A stretch of 64,000 nucleotides of DNA from Hyphomicrobiales bacterium (GTDB taxonomy: Bacteria; Pseudomonadota; Alphaproteobacteria; Rhizobiales; Rhizobiaceae): NCBI GenBank assembly GCA_900467685.1, contig UBQX01000006.1, positions 124,001 through 188,000 of the forward strand, read 5' to 3'. This document shows, piece after piece, positions 1 through 7,342 of the stretch; positions within the stretch are counted from its first letter, which is position 1, and each line of letters begins with the position of its first letter. Position numbers and translations under genes: made by a program. The notes under the pieces were generated by a model. That model did not search any database, was not told the DNA's origin, and saw only the letters and a list, made by a program, of their open reading frames with translations.

Positions 1-160
1 TGACCTCCGGCGCGACGCCGTGTCCGGAAATCGCCAGGAAGCCGGTCTCGCGGCAGATGCGGTCGAGTTCGCGGGCAAGCTTCGCGCGGCCCTCGCCGGT
101 GGCGGCCTCGAAGGCGGCAAGATCGAAGACGACGAAATCGGATTGGGCGGCGGTGGACAT
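1..160 (-). CDS. 2OG-Fe(II) oxygenase / isopenicillin N synthase-like, N-terminus only
   Basis: Reading the reverse strand from the ATG at 160 gives an uninterrupted 53-codon frame that runs off the left edge of the window. The translation contains ELDRICRETGFLAISGHGV, the typical N-terminal DIOX_N signature of the isopenicillin N synthase branch of 2-oxoglutarate/Fe(II) dioxygenases. The iron-binding HxD...H motif would lie outside the window, so activity cannot be judged. The gene points away from the phage-like cluster that starts at 485. It is either the last host gene before that cluster or another inverted cargo gene inside it; the absence of portal and terminase genes between it and 485 leaves both open. 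Confidence 0.72.
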   Translation of the reverse strand, partial: MSTAAQSDFVVFDLAAFEAATGEGRAKLARELDRICRETGFLAISGHGVAPEV

Positions 161-484
161 GCGGCGACGGCTCCTTGCGTGACGCGCCGACTGTCAAGCC
201 ATTCGCGCCGCCTGTCCAGAGCGCAAAACCGTTCTACACCGGAATTGGGGGAGGCGAAAGACATTTTGCCTTGCTTATTCAATCACTTGTTGCAGCGGAC
301 GGAATCGGAGTGTGCGCTTGGGGCGATTTTGCGCAACCGGCGCTCGAAGAGCGCGCCCCAGGTGATTCAAATGATTCCCGAAAATCCGGCCGCCTGACTC
401 AACGTCAAGGCTTCGCCCGCGCGGGACGCGGTGCGTTCGCGCAGGGGGTCGATCAGATCGCAGTCTATCAGCGAGGGTTTAACG
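161..484. other. intergenic region between oxygenase and phage-like cluster
   Basis: These 324 bases separate a leftward gene from a rightward cluster, so they must hold promoters for both. I see a moderately AT-rich patch around 265-300 but no convincing -35/-10 pair, no tRNA, no att-like repeat and no coding frame with a believable ribosome binding site. Confidence 0.4.
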
Positions 485-793
485 ATGACTTATATCGCAG
501 GCGACGGCCAGATCATGGCGGCGCGGATTGCCGGCTCCGTGGCGGGCGTGGCCATCTCGCTGATCTACATGCTGCCGCATGGGAAGCGCGAGGCCGCCAC
601 CCGGCTCGCCACGGGCCTCGTCGCCGGCCTCGTCTTCGGCCCAGCGGCAGGCCTGATCGGCGCCGAACGGCTCGACCTGCTGGCCACGCTCTCCGCCCCC
701 GAAATCGTCCTCTCCGGCTCCGCCGCCGTCAGCCTCACCGCCTGGTGGGCGCTGGGCGCGCTGAAGCGGGTGGCGGAGCGCTGGGGGCGGTGA
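485..793 (+). CDS. small membrane protein of the GTA-like cluster (DUF6107-like)
   Basis: A 102-aa protein. The ATG at 485 is preceded by GAGGG about nine bases upstream and is preferred over an upstream in-frame start that would add a charged tail. Two hydrophobic segments are visible (about residues 10-28 and 42-60), with a third weaker one near 75-95, so it is probably an inner-membrane protein. Small membrane proteins of this kind sit between portal and prohead protease genes in rhizobial GTA-like clusters; I recall the label DUF6107 for them but could not check it. No enzymatic motif is visible. Here it is separated from the protease by the HicAB cassette. Confidence 0.6.
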   Translation: MTYIAGDGQIMAARIAGSVAGVAISLIYMLPHGKREAATRLATGLVAGLVFGPAAGLIGAERLDLLATLSAPEIVLSGSAAVSLTAWWALGALKRVAERWGR

Positions 794-839
794 GGGCACT
801 TGAAGGCGGCCTTGAGATCTGCAATCATGGCGGGAGTTC

Positions 840-1103
840 GTGGTTGTGGAAGGTCTTACGTTGCGGTCTCGCTTGGAGAGAATGCGCGCAAATCCTCGGG
901 CCGACTGGCGTATTTCCGATATGGAAGGGCTGTGCAGAGAATACGGCGTGACGTTTGCCACGCCGCGCGGCGGCGGGTCCCACTGCAAGGTCACGCACGC
1001 GTCGCAAACCGAGATTCTGACGATCCCTTTCAAGAGGCCGATCAAACCTGTATATATTCGTAAGCTCATCGAATTCATCGATGCCGTGAGGACCGAGTCA
1101 TGA
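840..1103 (+). CDS. hicA: HicA-type mRNA interferase toxin
   Basis: An 87-aa frame from GTG 840; an ATG at 882 would give 73 aa, closer to the usual HicA size, and may be the real start. The C-terminal half has the HicA double-stranded-RNA-binding-like fold signature: a GGGSHCKV stretch with the catalytic-type histidine, then TIPFKRPIKPVYIRKLIEFI. HicA toxins cleave mRNA during translation and are held inactive by HicB. The stop overlaps the hicB start by four bases (ATGA), the usual toxin-first order of this family. The cassette lies between two structural genes of a phage-like cluster and is not part of virion morphogenesis. Confidence 0.82.
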   Translation: MVVEGLTLRSRLERMRANPRADWRISDMEGLCREYGVTFATPRGGGSHCKVTHASQTEILTIPFKRPIKPVYIRKLIEFIDAVRTES

Positions 1104-1330
1104 AAGCGCTGGAATACGCAGTCCTGCTTTCGCCGCTATCGCCGGACGATGGCGGTGGCTTCTTGGCGACGGTTCCTGACCTGCCGGGCTGCATGAGTGA
1201 TGGCGAGACGCCCGAAGAGGCGTTGGCCAATGTGCTGGATGCGATCGAATGCTGGATAGAGGCGGCGATTGATCACGGGCGGAGCGTGCCTTCACCGACC
1301 AATCTCAATGAACGGCGCGCCTTCGGCTGA
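1100..1330 (+). CDS. hicB: HicB-type antitoxin
   Basis: A 76-aa protein with the HicB partial RNase-H-like fold: an opening strand MKALEYAVLLSPLSPDDGG, then TVPDLPGCMSDGETPEEALANV, the hallmark of HicB/UPF0150 proteins. No C-terminal helix-turn-helix or ribbon-helix-helix domain follows, so this is the short form, which usually neutralises HicA but may need another factor for autoregulation. It overlaps hicA by four bases and is followed after 26 bases by a strong intrinsic terminator, so hicAB forms a closed transcriptional unit. Confidence 0.85.
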   Translation: MKALEYAVLLSPLSPDDGGGFLATVPDLPGCMSDGETPEEALANVLDAIECWIEAAIDHGRSVPSPTNLNERRAFG

Positions 1331-1356
1331 TCAACGCCACGATAGTACACCCACCC

Positions 1357-1384
1357 AAGCCCGGCCCTCGCGCCGGGCTTTTTT
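1357..1384 (+). terminator. intrinsic terminator after hicAB
   Basis: A nine-base stem AAGCCCGGC/GCCGGGCTT (1357-1365 with 1372-1380) with a six-base loop is followed by a further run of T. It ends the hicAB unit just 28 bases before the prohead protease start, so head genes downstream would need their own promoter or antitermination. Confidence 0.85.
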
Positions 1385-1412
1385 ATTGCCCACATCCCGA
1401 GGACACCTGCCC

Positions 1413-1967
1413 ATGCTGACCGTCGAACGCGAACGCAAATTCCTGTCCCTTGAACTCAAGGGCCTCTCCGCCGAGGGCCGCTTCTCCGGCTATGCGAGCC
1501 TGTTCGGGGAGCCGGATCTCGGCAAGGATGTGATCGAGCGCGGGGCGTTTTCGCGCTCTCTTCAAGCGCGCGGCGTGTCCGGCATCCGCATGCTGTTCCA
1601 GCACGACCCGGCAAGCCCACTCGGCCATTGGGTGACGCTGAAGGAGGATGCGCGGGGGCTTTATGTCGAGGGGCAGTTCGCGCCGGGTGTTTCAAAGGCC
1701 GACGAGGTGCGCCGGCTGATGAAGGCCCGCGCGCTCGACGGCCTCTCCATCGGATTTCAGACCGTGCGCTCCAGACGCGACGCCAGGACCGGCATCCGCC
1801 ACATCCTCGAAGCCGACCTCTGGGAAATCTCCGTGGTGACCTTTCCGATGTTGCCTTCGGCCCGCGTCAGCGAGGTGAAGGAGATGAGCGGCGGGGCGAT
1901 GCTGGCCGCGAAGCTGAGACATGCGGCAGCGGTGATGCGGGTTGAAAACAAAACTACCGCACTGTAA
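1413..1967 (+). CDS. HK97-family prohead protease
   Basis: A 184-aa protein from ATG 1413 with GAGGA upstream; an upstream in-frame start would run through the hicB gene and the terminator. The sequence follows peptidase U35: SAEGRFSGYASLFGEPDLGKDVIERGAF near the N-terminus, then MLFQHDPASPLGHW carrying the catalytic His region, and ALDGLSIGFQT carrying the catalytic Ser (LSIGF) motif. The enzyme processes the capsid delta domain during prohead maturation. It corresponds to RcGTA gene 4 and should act on the capsid protein encoded at 2796. It sits alone between two toxin-antitoxin cassettes. Confidence 0.93.
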   Translation: MLTVERERKFLSLELKGLSAEGRFSGYASLFGEPDLGKDVIERGAFSRSLQARGVSGIRMLFQHDPASPLGHWVTLKEDARGLYVEGQFAPGVSKADEVRRLMKARALDGLSIGFQTVRSRRDARTGIRHILEADLWEISVVTFPMLPSARVSEVKEMSGGAMLAAKLRHAAAVMRVENKTTAL

Positions 1968-1998
1968 ACTATGGTTCATGGAGCGATAGGAGCCGCGC

Positions 1999-2370
1999 TT
2001 GCGCATCTTTCTGACCCGCTGGACGGTGCGTTTCGTGCGTCGCGAAGGCGTCGATGCGCCCGGTCTCGTTGAGGCTGTGATGCGTGCCGAACGCGGTCTA
2101 GTCGATGCCGATCTCGGCGGAGGACTGATCAAGATGCGCGTGGCGCGGCAGGGGCAGGGTCGTTCGGGCGGGTTCCGGACGATGCTGGCTTTTAGAAGCG
2201 GCGAACGTGCTGTTTTCCTCTACGCTTTCGCCAAGAATGAACGCGACAATATCGAGCCCGATGAATTGCAGAGTTTGAAAGACCTGGCGCGGGCTTGGCT
2301 GCGCGCCGATGAAATACAGCTGGAAGCGGCCTTGCGCGGCGGCCAGCTTGAGGAGATCGACCATGGATAG
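1999..2370 (+). CDS. RelE/HigB-like toxin (PF06296 type)
   Basis: A 123-aa protein from TTG 1999, with AGGAG about six bases upstream supporting this rare start. Its C-terminal half has the pattern of the RelE-like family PF06296: GGFRTMLAFRSGERAVFLYAF followed by KNERDNIEPDELQSLKDLA. Members are translation-dependent RNases or close relatives paired with an Xre-type antitoxin. Its last eight bases overlap the start of the helix-turn-helix gene at 2363, so the two are translationally coupled. Toxin-first order with an HTH partner fits the HigBA arrangement. Confidence 0.82.
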   Translation: MRIFLTRWTVRFVRREGVDAPGLVEAVMRAERGLVDADLGGGLIKMRVARQGQGRSGGFRTMLAFRSGERAVFLYAFAKNERDNIEPDELQSLKDLARAWLRADEIQLEAALRGGQLEEIDHG

Positions 2371-2698
2371 CAAAGCTCGCAGCAGCCGGCTCGCCGAAGC
2401 CCTCGTCGAGACCGCCGAAGATATGGCGGATATCGGCCTTCTGACGCCGGAAGAGCATGCCAAGATTACCTTGCGGCATGCCGGCGCGCGCGCATCTTCC
2501 GACCTCATCGAGCTTTCCGGCGAGGATATTCGCGCCCTGCGCGAGAAGGCCAATATGAGCCAGGCGGTCTTCGCCAGGCATTTGAACCTGACGACCGGCT
2601 ATGTCTCGCAGCTGGAGCGCGGCGCGAAGAAGCCGAAGGGCCCGGCACTGGTGCTGCTGAACCTGATCCGTAAACGCGGCATTGGCGCCATCACCTGA
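2363..2698 (+). CDS. Xre-family HTH antitoxin (HigA-like)
   Basis: A 111-aa protein from ATG 2363, overlapping the toxin gene. The C-terminal half is a Cro/C1 helix-turn-helix: IRALREKANMSQAVFARHL, then TTGYVSQLERGAKKPKGPA, with the recognition helix in TTGYVSQLERG. The N-terminal half (TAEDMADIGLLTPEEH) resembles the leader that wraps the toxin in HigA-type partners. It should bind both the RelE-like toxin and the promoter upstream of 1999. A terminator follows at 2747, so the pair ends as an independent unit before the capsid gene. Confidence 0.85.
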   Translation: MDSKARSSRLAEALVETAEDMADIGLLTPEEHAKITLRHAGARASSDLIELSGEDIRALREKANMSQAVFARHLNLTTGYVSQLERGAKKPKGPALVLLNLIRKRGIGAIT

Positions 2699-2746
2699 CA
2701 CATCCACCACCATCCCCGGCCCGCCACCCGCGCGCCGGTTTCGCCG

Positions 2747-2772
2747 AGGGGTCGCTTTGCGGCCCCTTTTTT
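2747..2772 (+). terminator. intrinsic terminator after the RelE/Xre cassette
   Basis: A nine-base stem (2747-2755 with 2759-2767, one T-G wobble) with a three-base loop is followed by a further five T. It separates the toxin-antitoxin pair from the capsid gene whose ribosome binding site lies at 2784. Confidence 0.78.
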
Positions 2773-2795
2773 GTTGCCCGAAAAAGGAAATGCTC

Positions 2796-4049
2796 ATGAC
2801 TCACGAGACACTGACCACCGCGCCGGAAATCAAGGCCGCGCCGGACGATGTGAATGCCGCCTTCGATACCTTCATGGAAGGGTTCGAGGCATTCAAGGAG
2901 ACGAACGACCGGCGGCTGGCCGAGATGGAAAAGAAGCAGGTCGCCGATGCGCTCACCGTCGAAAAGCTCGGCCGCATCGACAAGGCGATGGACGAGCAGA
3001 AGAAGCTGCTGGATCGTCTCGCGCTGAAGGGCGCGCGTCCGCCGCTCGGCCGGCCGGGTGTCTCGGCGACCGAAGCGCTGGAGCACAAGGCGGCCTTCGA
3101 GGCCTATATCCGCCGCGGCGACGAGGCGAACCTGCGCGCCATCGAGGCCAAGGCCCTGTCGGTCGGCACGGGTGCCGATGGCGGTTACACGGTGACGCCG
3201 GAGCTCGATGCCGAGATCGGTCGTCGCCTCTCGGTCGTTTCGCCGATCCGGGCGCTGGCGACCGTGCGGCAGGTCTCGACCTCCGTGCTGAAGAAGCCCT
3301 TCGCCACCTCAGGCATGGCGACCGGCTGGGCCGGCGAAACGGCGGCGCGGCCGCAGACGGCCAGCGCCCAGCTGGCCGAACTCGCCTTCCCGGTGATGGA
3401 GCTTTACGCCATGCCGGCCGCCACGCAGGCGCTGCTGGATGACAGCGCCGTCGATATCGAATCCTGGATTTCTTCCGAGATCGAGATCGTCTTTGCCGAG
3501 CAGGAGGGTGCTGCCTTCGTCAATGGCGATGGCGTCACCCAGCCGTCCGGCTTTCTCACCGCCACGAAGGTGGCGGATGCGAGCTGGAGCTGGGGCAAGC
3601 TGGGTTATGTTGCGACCGGCGTGTCGGGCGGGTTTGCCTCTTCCGGCCCGTCGGATGTGCTCATCGATACGGTCTATGCGCTCAAGGCCGGCTATCGCCA
3701 GAACGCGACGGTGGTCATGAACCGCAAGACACAGAACCAGATCCGTCGCTTCAAGGATGCCAACGGCAACTATCTCTGGCTGCCCCCGACCGGCCCGGGC
3801 CAGCCGGCGAGCCTCATGGGCTACCCGGTGGTGGAAGCGGAAGACATGCCGAACATCGGCACCGACAGCTTTGCCATCGCCATCGGCGACTTCCGCGCCG
3901 GCTATCTCGTCGTCGATCGCCTGGGCGTGCGCGTGCTGCGCGATCCCTATTCCGCCAAGCCCTACGTGCTATTCTACACGACCAAGCGCGTCGGCGGCGG
4001 CATCCAGAACTTCGAGGCGATCAAGCTGGTGAAGTTCGGCACGGCGTGA
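2796..4049 (+). CDS. HK97-type major capsid protein
   Basis: A 417-aa protein. ATG 2796 is chosen because AAAGGA lies six bases upstream; the ATG at 2790 abuts that site. Residues about 20-75 form a charged, coiled-coil-rich delta domain that acts as internal scaffold and is removed by the prohead protease. The mature shell domain begins near SVGTGADGGYTVTPELDAEI, the usual HK97-fold entry, and continues with the A-domain stretch YRQNATVVMNRKTQNQIR and the C-terminal DFRAGYLVVDRLGVRVLRD. It is the homologue of RcGTA gene 5. It follows the terminator of the RelE/Xre cassette and precedes a large palindromic repeat. Confidence 0.95.
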   Translation: MTHETLTTAPEIKAAPDDVNAAFDTFMEGFEAFKETNDRRLAEMEKKQVADALTVEKLGRIDKAMDEQKKLLDRLALKGARPPLGRPGVSATEALEHKAAFEAYIRRGDEANLRAIEAKALSVGTGADGGYTVTPELDAEIGRRLSVVSPIRALATVRQVSTSVLKKPFATSGMATGWAGETAARPQTASAQLAELAFPVMELYAMPAATQALLDDSAVDIESWISSEIEIVFAEQEGAAFVNGDGVTQPSGFLTATKVADASWSWGKLGYVATGVSGGFASSGPSDVLIDTVYALKAGYRQNATVVMNRKTQNQIRRFKDANGNYLWLPPTGPGQPASLMGYPVVEAEDMPNIGTDSFAIAIGDFRAGYLVVDRLGVRVLRDPYSAKPYVLFYTTKRVGGGIQNFEAIKLVKFGTA

Positions 4050-4071
4050 GTGTGCATTGACACTGACACGA

Positions 4072-4256
4072 CCCCCTCTCTTGCAAAATCTACGACTTAG
4101 GCTGCGCCTAAGACCGTGATTTTGCTTTCTCCCCCACCAAGGGGAGAGGGGAGGATGTCGCCTCCACTTGCTCCAGTCTCCCCCCTGGTGGGGGAGAAAG
4201 CGATTTCGATGGCTTAGCCGCAGGCTAAACATCAGAAATCGCCAGAGAGGGGGGGC
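4072..4256. repeat. RIME-like large palindromic intergenic element
   Basis: Nested inverted repeats fill the gap between capsid and connector genes. The outer arms are CCCCCTCTCT at 4072 and AGAGAGGGGG at 4244. A perfect 16-base pair of arms, GCTTTCTCCCCCACCA (4124-4139) and its complement (4186-4201), lies inside. Two sub-hairpins (CTTAGGC/GCCTAAG near 4096 and GCTTAGCC/GGCTAAAC near 4212) complete it. A relative with the same GCAAAATC...GATTTTGC frame occurs at 43253-43295. This is the architecture of rhizobial intergenic mosaic elements. Confidence 0.75.
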
Positions 4257-4298
4257 CGGCGCAAACGAATCTGATTTCCCACTCATCCGAGGCCCCCC

Positions 4299-4868
4299 AT
4301 GACCCATTCCATTATCACGCCGCCCGCCGCCGAACCGCTGACGCTGGCGGAGGTGAAAGCTCATTTGCGCCTCGACGGAACCGCCGAAGATACGCTCCTC
4401 ACGAGCCTCATCGCCGCCGCACGGCAGTATCTCGAAGCCACGACCGGGCTGGCGCTGATCACCCAGCGGCTACGCTTCTACCGCGACGACTGGCCCGCGG
4501 ATGGCTTGATTCAACTTGCCATCGCGCCGCTGCAACATGTTGAAAGCGTGACGGTTTACGATGCGGGCGGTAATCCGCAGGCGGTGTCCCTTGCCGGTCA
4601 TGTGCTCGACGCGGTCTCGGCGCCGGCGCGGCTCTTCCTCGCCGCTCAGCCGTCAACCAGCCGGCCGCTCAACGGCATCGAGATCGATGTCGTCGCGGGC
4701 TTCGGCAATACCGGCGCGGATGTGCCCGATACGCTCACGCGGGCCATGCTGATGCATGTGGCGCTGATGTACGAGCTGCGCGGCGCGGTCCCGTCCGAAA
4801 TGCAGCCCGCAGCCATTCCCGCCGGCTATGACCGGCTGGTGTCGCCCTATCGACCGGTGAGGCTCTGA
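4299..4868 (+). CDS. head-tail connector protein (gp6-like, GTA orf6)
   Basis: A 189-aa protein matching the phage gp6-like connector family: PLTLAEVKAHLRLDGTAED at the N-terminus, then LIAAARQYLEATTGLALITQ, the standard pattern of this family, and a C-terminal helical MLMHVALMYELRG. In HK97-like particles the dodecameric gp6 ring binds under the portal. It is first in a tightly packed run with the next two genes (gaps of 3 and -4 bases) in the same order as RcGTA genes 6-8. Confidence 0.88.
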   Translation: MTHSIITPPAAEPLTLAEVKAHLRLDGTAEDTLLTSLIAAARQYLEATTGLALITQRLRFYRDDWPADGLIQLAIAPLQHVESVTVYDAGGNPQAVSLAGHVLDAVSAPARLFLAAQPSTSRPLNGIEIDVVAGFGNTGADVPDTLTRAMLMHVALMYELRGAVPSEMQPAAIPAGYDRLVSPYRPVRL

Positions 4869-4871
4869 ACC

Positions 4872-5207
4872 ATGAACATGACTTTTCTCGACCCCGGTCA
4901 GTTCACCGCCCGGCTCGACCTCGAAGCCGCAAGTCCCACGCCGGACGGGCAGGGTGGCGCGGTGCTCTCCTGGACGGTCGCCGCCTCGATCTGGGCGCGC
5001 ATCGAGCCCGCAAGCTTTTCCTTCGACGAGACGGCGGGGCAGATGCGCGGGCAATTGACCCATCGGATCTGGATCCGCGCCCGCGAGGGCGTGGGCGAGG
5101 GCATGCGCTTCCGCAAGGGCGCGCGGGTCTTCACCATCCGCGCCATCCGCGACCCGGACGAAACCGGTCGCTACCTCGTCTGCCTGTGCGAGGAGGGCGC
5201 GCTATGA
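4872..5207 (+). CDS. head closure protein (gp16/SPP1-type, GTA orf7)
   Basis: A 111-aa, beta-rich protein with the head-closure family pattern: FTARLDLEAASPTPDGQGGA near the N-terminus and VFTIRAIRDPDETGRYLVCL at the end. It sits three bases after the connector gene and overlaps the next start by four bases (ATGA). By position and size it is the stopper that closes the neck after DNA filling and offers the tail docking surface. Confidence 0.85.
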   Translation: MNMTFLDPGQFTARLDLEAASPTPDGQGGAVLSWTVAASIWARIEPASFSFDETAGQMRGQLTHRIWIRAREGVGEGMRFRKGARVFTIRAIRDPDETGRYLVCLCEEGAL

Positions 5208-5614
5208 CCGATCCGCAATCCGCCCTTTCTACCGCCATCTGCTCAGCCCTTGGCGCCAATGCAGCGCTGACCGCCATCATCGGCCCGAACGCCATCCACG
5301 ACCGCCTGCTGACCAAGGCAGCCATGCCCTATGTCGTCCTGCGCGACATCACGTCGATCGAATGGGGCGCGGACAATGACGGTGGGCTGGAGCACCAGAT
5401 CACGCTTGACGCCTGGTCCTCGCTTTCCGGCCACCGCGAGGCGCAGGCCATCGCCGGCCTTGTCCGGACGAACCTTGACAATGCGTCCCTGACGCTCTCC
5501 GGTGGTGTGACACTGGTCAGCCTCCTGCATGTGAAGACCCGCACGCGCCGCGAGGCGAAGACGGATGCGCATGTGGCGGAAATGGTGTTTCGGGCCGTGA
5601 CGGTGGGCGGTTAG
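5204..5614 (+). CDS. DUF3168 tail terminator/completion protein (GTA orf8)
   Basis: A 136-aa protein from ATG 5204, which overlaps the preceding stop. The pattern ALSTAICSALGANAALTAII, HDRLLTKAAMPYVVL, LDAWSS and GHREAQAIAGLVRTNLDNAS is that of DUF3168 tail completion proteins, which cap the head-proximal end of the tail tube. Its stop overlaps by four bases the stop of the MFS gene on the opposite strand, so the inverted transporter was inserted without harming this frame. Confidence 0.88.
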   Translation: MTDPQSALSTAICSALGANAALTAIIGPNAIHDRLLTKAAMPYVVLRDITSIEWGADNDGGLEHQITLDAWSSLSGHREAQAIAGLVRTNLDNASLTLSGGVTLVSLLHVKTRTRREAKTDAHVAEMVFRAVTVGG

Positions 5615-6909
5615 CCCAGCGGGCCGCGAACGCGTTCAATGTTCTGCAGCTTCATGAGCCCCAGCATCACACCCAGAAACACGACACAAATCGCGACCGA
5701 GACGGCCAGCACGCCCCTCAGTCCCAGGTTCTCCAGAATCGCCGCGAAAAGGAAGGGCGCAACGGCCGTGGCGGCATATTGCGCCAGAGCCACACGGCTG
5801 GAGATCAGCGCGAATTCGTCGCGCGAGAAGAAGGCGAGCGGCAGGAGCGTGCGCACGATCGTGACGATGCCAGCGCCGGCACCGTAGAGCAGGACGAAGC
5901 CTGCAGGTGCCGCAAGCGAGGGTGCGGCGAGCGTCAGGAGGGCAAAGCCCGCGAGCAGGACGATGCTGCCGGCAAGGCCGGAGGTCACGGTGGAAACGCG
6001 CTCGATCAGCACCGTGCTGCCCAGACGCGCCGAAATACCGATGACGGCACGAAGTGACCCAAGCGTCAGCGCCAGTTCGGGCGTAGCACCGGATTGCTTC
6101 AGAAGTTCGATCAGCGACGGCGATATGCCGAAGGTGAGCAACGCAATCAGGCTGGAGCCGGCGGCAATCAGCCCCAGCGCGATCATCCGCGCCCTGCCGG
6201 CAAGGGGGACGTTTGCCGCCATCCCGGACGCACTGGCCTCCGATGCCGCGTGCTGCCGCGGCGGCAGGGCGAGAAGGTGCAACGGCAGCATCACAAGGAG
6301 ATGGGCGGCGGCGGCCAGATAAAGCGTGATGCGCCAGCCGAAGGCCGCATCGCCAAGGGTCAGCACGGGCCAGAAGATGGCGGAGGAAAGCCCGGTGAAG
6401 ACCGACATGGTCGACATCGTCCGCTTCGATCCGAGGCCCTCGCGTTCGACGATCGCCGTGTTGGCCGGAACCGTCAGCGCGAAGGCGCCGCCAAATCCGA
6501 TCACGGCCCAGGCCGCAAAATAGCTGACCGGCCCCTGCGCGGACGCGAGGACCGCCAGGCCCACCGCCAGAATGCCGGAACCCGCCGCCATGACCCGCGC
6601 CGCGCCGAGATCGACCAGCAGCCGGCCGATGCGCGGACTGGCGACCGCCACCATGATCATCATCACCGACAGCCCGGCGAAGATCGTCTCGAAGGGAAGC
6701 CCGAGATCCCGCTCCATGGCGCGCCCGAGCACGGACGGCATGTCGAATGTCGTGCCCCAGCCGAGAAGCTGCGAGACGGACAGGATCGAGATGAGGCGGA
6801 GCTTCGAGGGTGAAGCCGTTTGCGGTGAGGGGGACAAGGGAAAGCCGAAGACGATGAGGACCCGCGCACCAGACCAGAGTCGCGCGCCAGAGTGAACCGC
6901 AATCGACAC
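5611..6909 (-). CDS. MFS transporter inverted within the phage-like cluster
   Basis: A 432-aa major facilitator protein with about twelve hydrophobic segments and a cytoplasmic loop between the halves near LPPRQHAASEASASG. A-motif-like residues occur at SPRIGRLLVDLGAARVM between segments two and three. The start is uncertain: GTG 6909 has no strong ribosome binding site and the first 30 residues look unlike transporter sequence, so the true start may lie 60-100 bases further in. No substrate can be assigned. It is the only reverse-strand gene of normal length inside the structural operon, exactly between the tail terminator and the major tail protein, and therefore looks like acquired cargo. 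Confidence 0.85.
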   Translation of the reverse strand: MSIAVHSGARLWSGARVLIVFGFPLSPSPQTASPSKLRLISILSVSQLLGWGTTFDMPSVLGRAMERDLGLPFETIFAGLSVMMIMVAVASPRIGRLLVDLGAARVMAAGSGILAVGLAVLASAQGPVSYFAAWAVIGFGGAFALTVPANTAIVEREGLGSKRTMSTMSVFTGLSSAIFWPVLTLGDAAFGWRITLYLAAAAHLLVMLPLHLLALPPRQHAASEASASGMAANVPLAGRARMIALGLIAAGSSLIALLTFGISPSLIELLKQSGATPELALTLGSLRAVIGISARLGSTVLIERVSTVTSGLAGSIVLLAGFALLTLAAPSLAAPAGFVLLYGAGAGIVTIVRTLLPLAFFSRDEFALISSRVALAQYAATAVAPFLFAAILENLGLRGVLAVSVAICVVFLGVMLGLMKLQNIERVRGPLG

Positions 6910-6928
6910 ACCCGGAAAGGATTATCCC

Positions 6929-7342
6929 ATGACCGCGCAAAAAGGCCGCGATCTTCTCCTGAAAATCTTCAATGCGACCTCGTCCACCTATGTGACGGTG
7001 GCGGGCCTGCGAAGCCGCAAGCTCGCCTTCAATGCAAGCCAGGTGGATGTGACGGACGCCGAAAGTGCCGGGCGCTGGCGCGAATTGCTGGCCGGCGCCG
7101 GCATCAACCGTGCCGCGCTCTCGGGCTCGGGCCTGTTCAAGGATCAGGCCTCCGACGAGTTGGTGCGCTCGGCCTTCTTCTCCGGCGCGATCCTCAACTG
7201 GCAGGTCGTCATCCCGGATTTCGGCACGGTGACGGGGCCGTTCCAGATCGCCGCGCTCGAATATTCCGGCCAGTATAACGGCGAGGTTCTGTTCGACCTC
7301 TCGCTGGAATCGGCCGGACAACTGGCCTTCGGAGCGCTGTGA
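6929..7342 (+). CDS. major tail tube protein (TP901-1/GTA orf9 type)
   Basis: A 137-aa protein with the pattern of the TP901-1-type major tail family: QKGRDLLLKIFNATSSTYVT at the N-terminus, LRSRKLAFNASQVDVTDAES, then a C-terminal FQIAALEYSGQYNGEVLFD and SLESAGQ. It forms the tail tube and corresponds to RcGTA gene 9. The start is 20 bases from the start of the divergent MFS gene, so the MFS promoter and any tail promoter must overlap or lie inside each other's coding sequence. Confidence 0.92.
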   Translation: MTAQKGRDLLLKIFNATSSTYVTVAGLRSRKLAFNASQVDVTDAESAGRWRELLAGAGINRAALSGSGLFKDQASDELVRSAFFSGAILNWQVVIPDFGTVTGPFQIAALEYSGQYNGEVLFDLSLESAGQLAFGAL

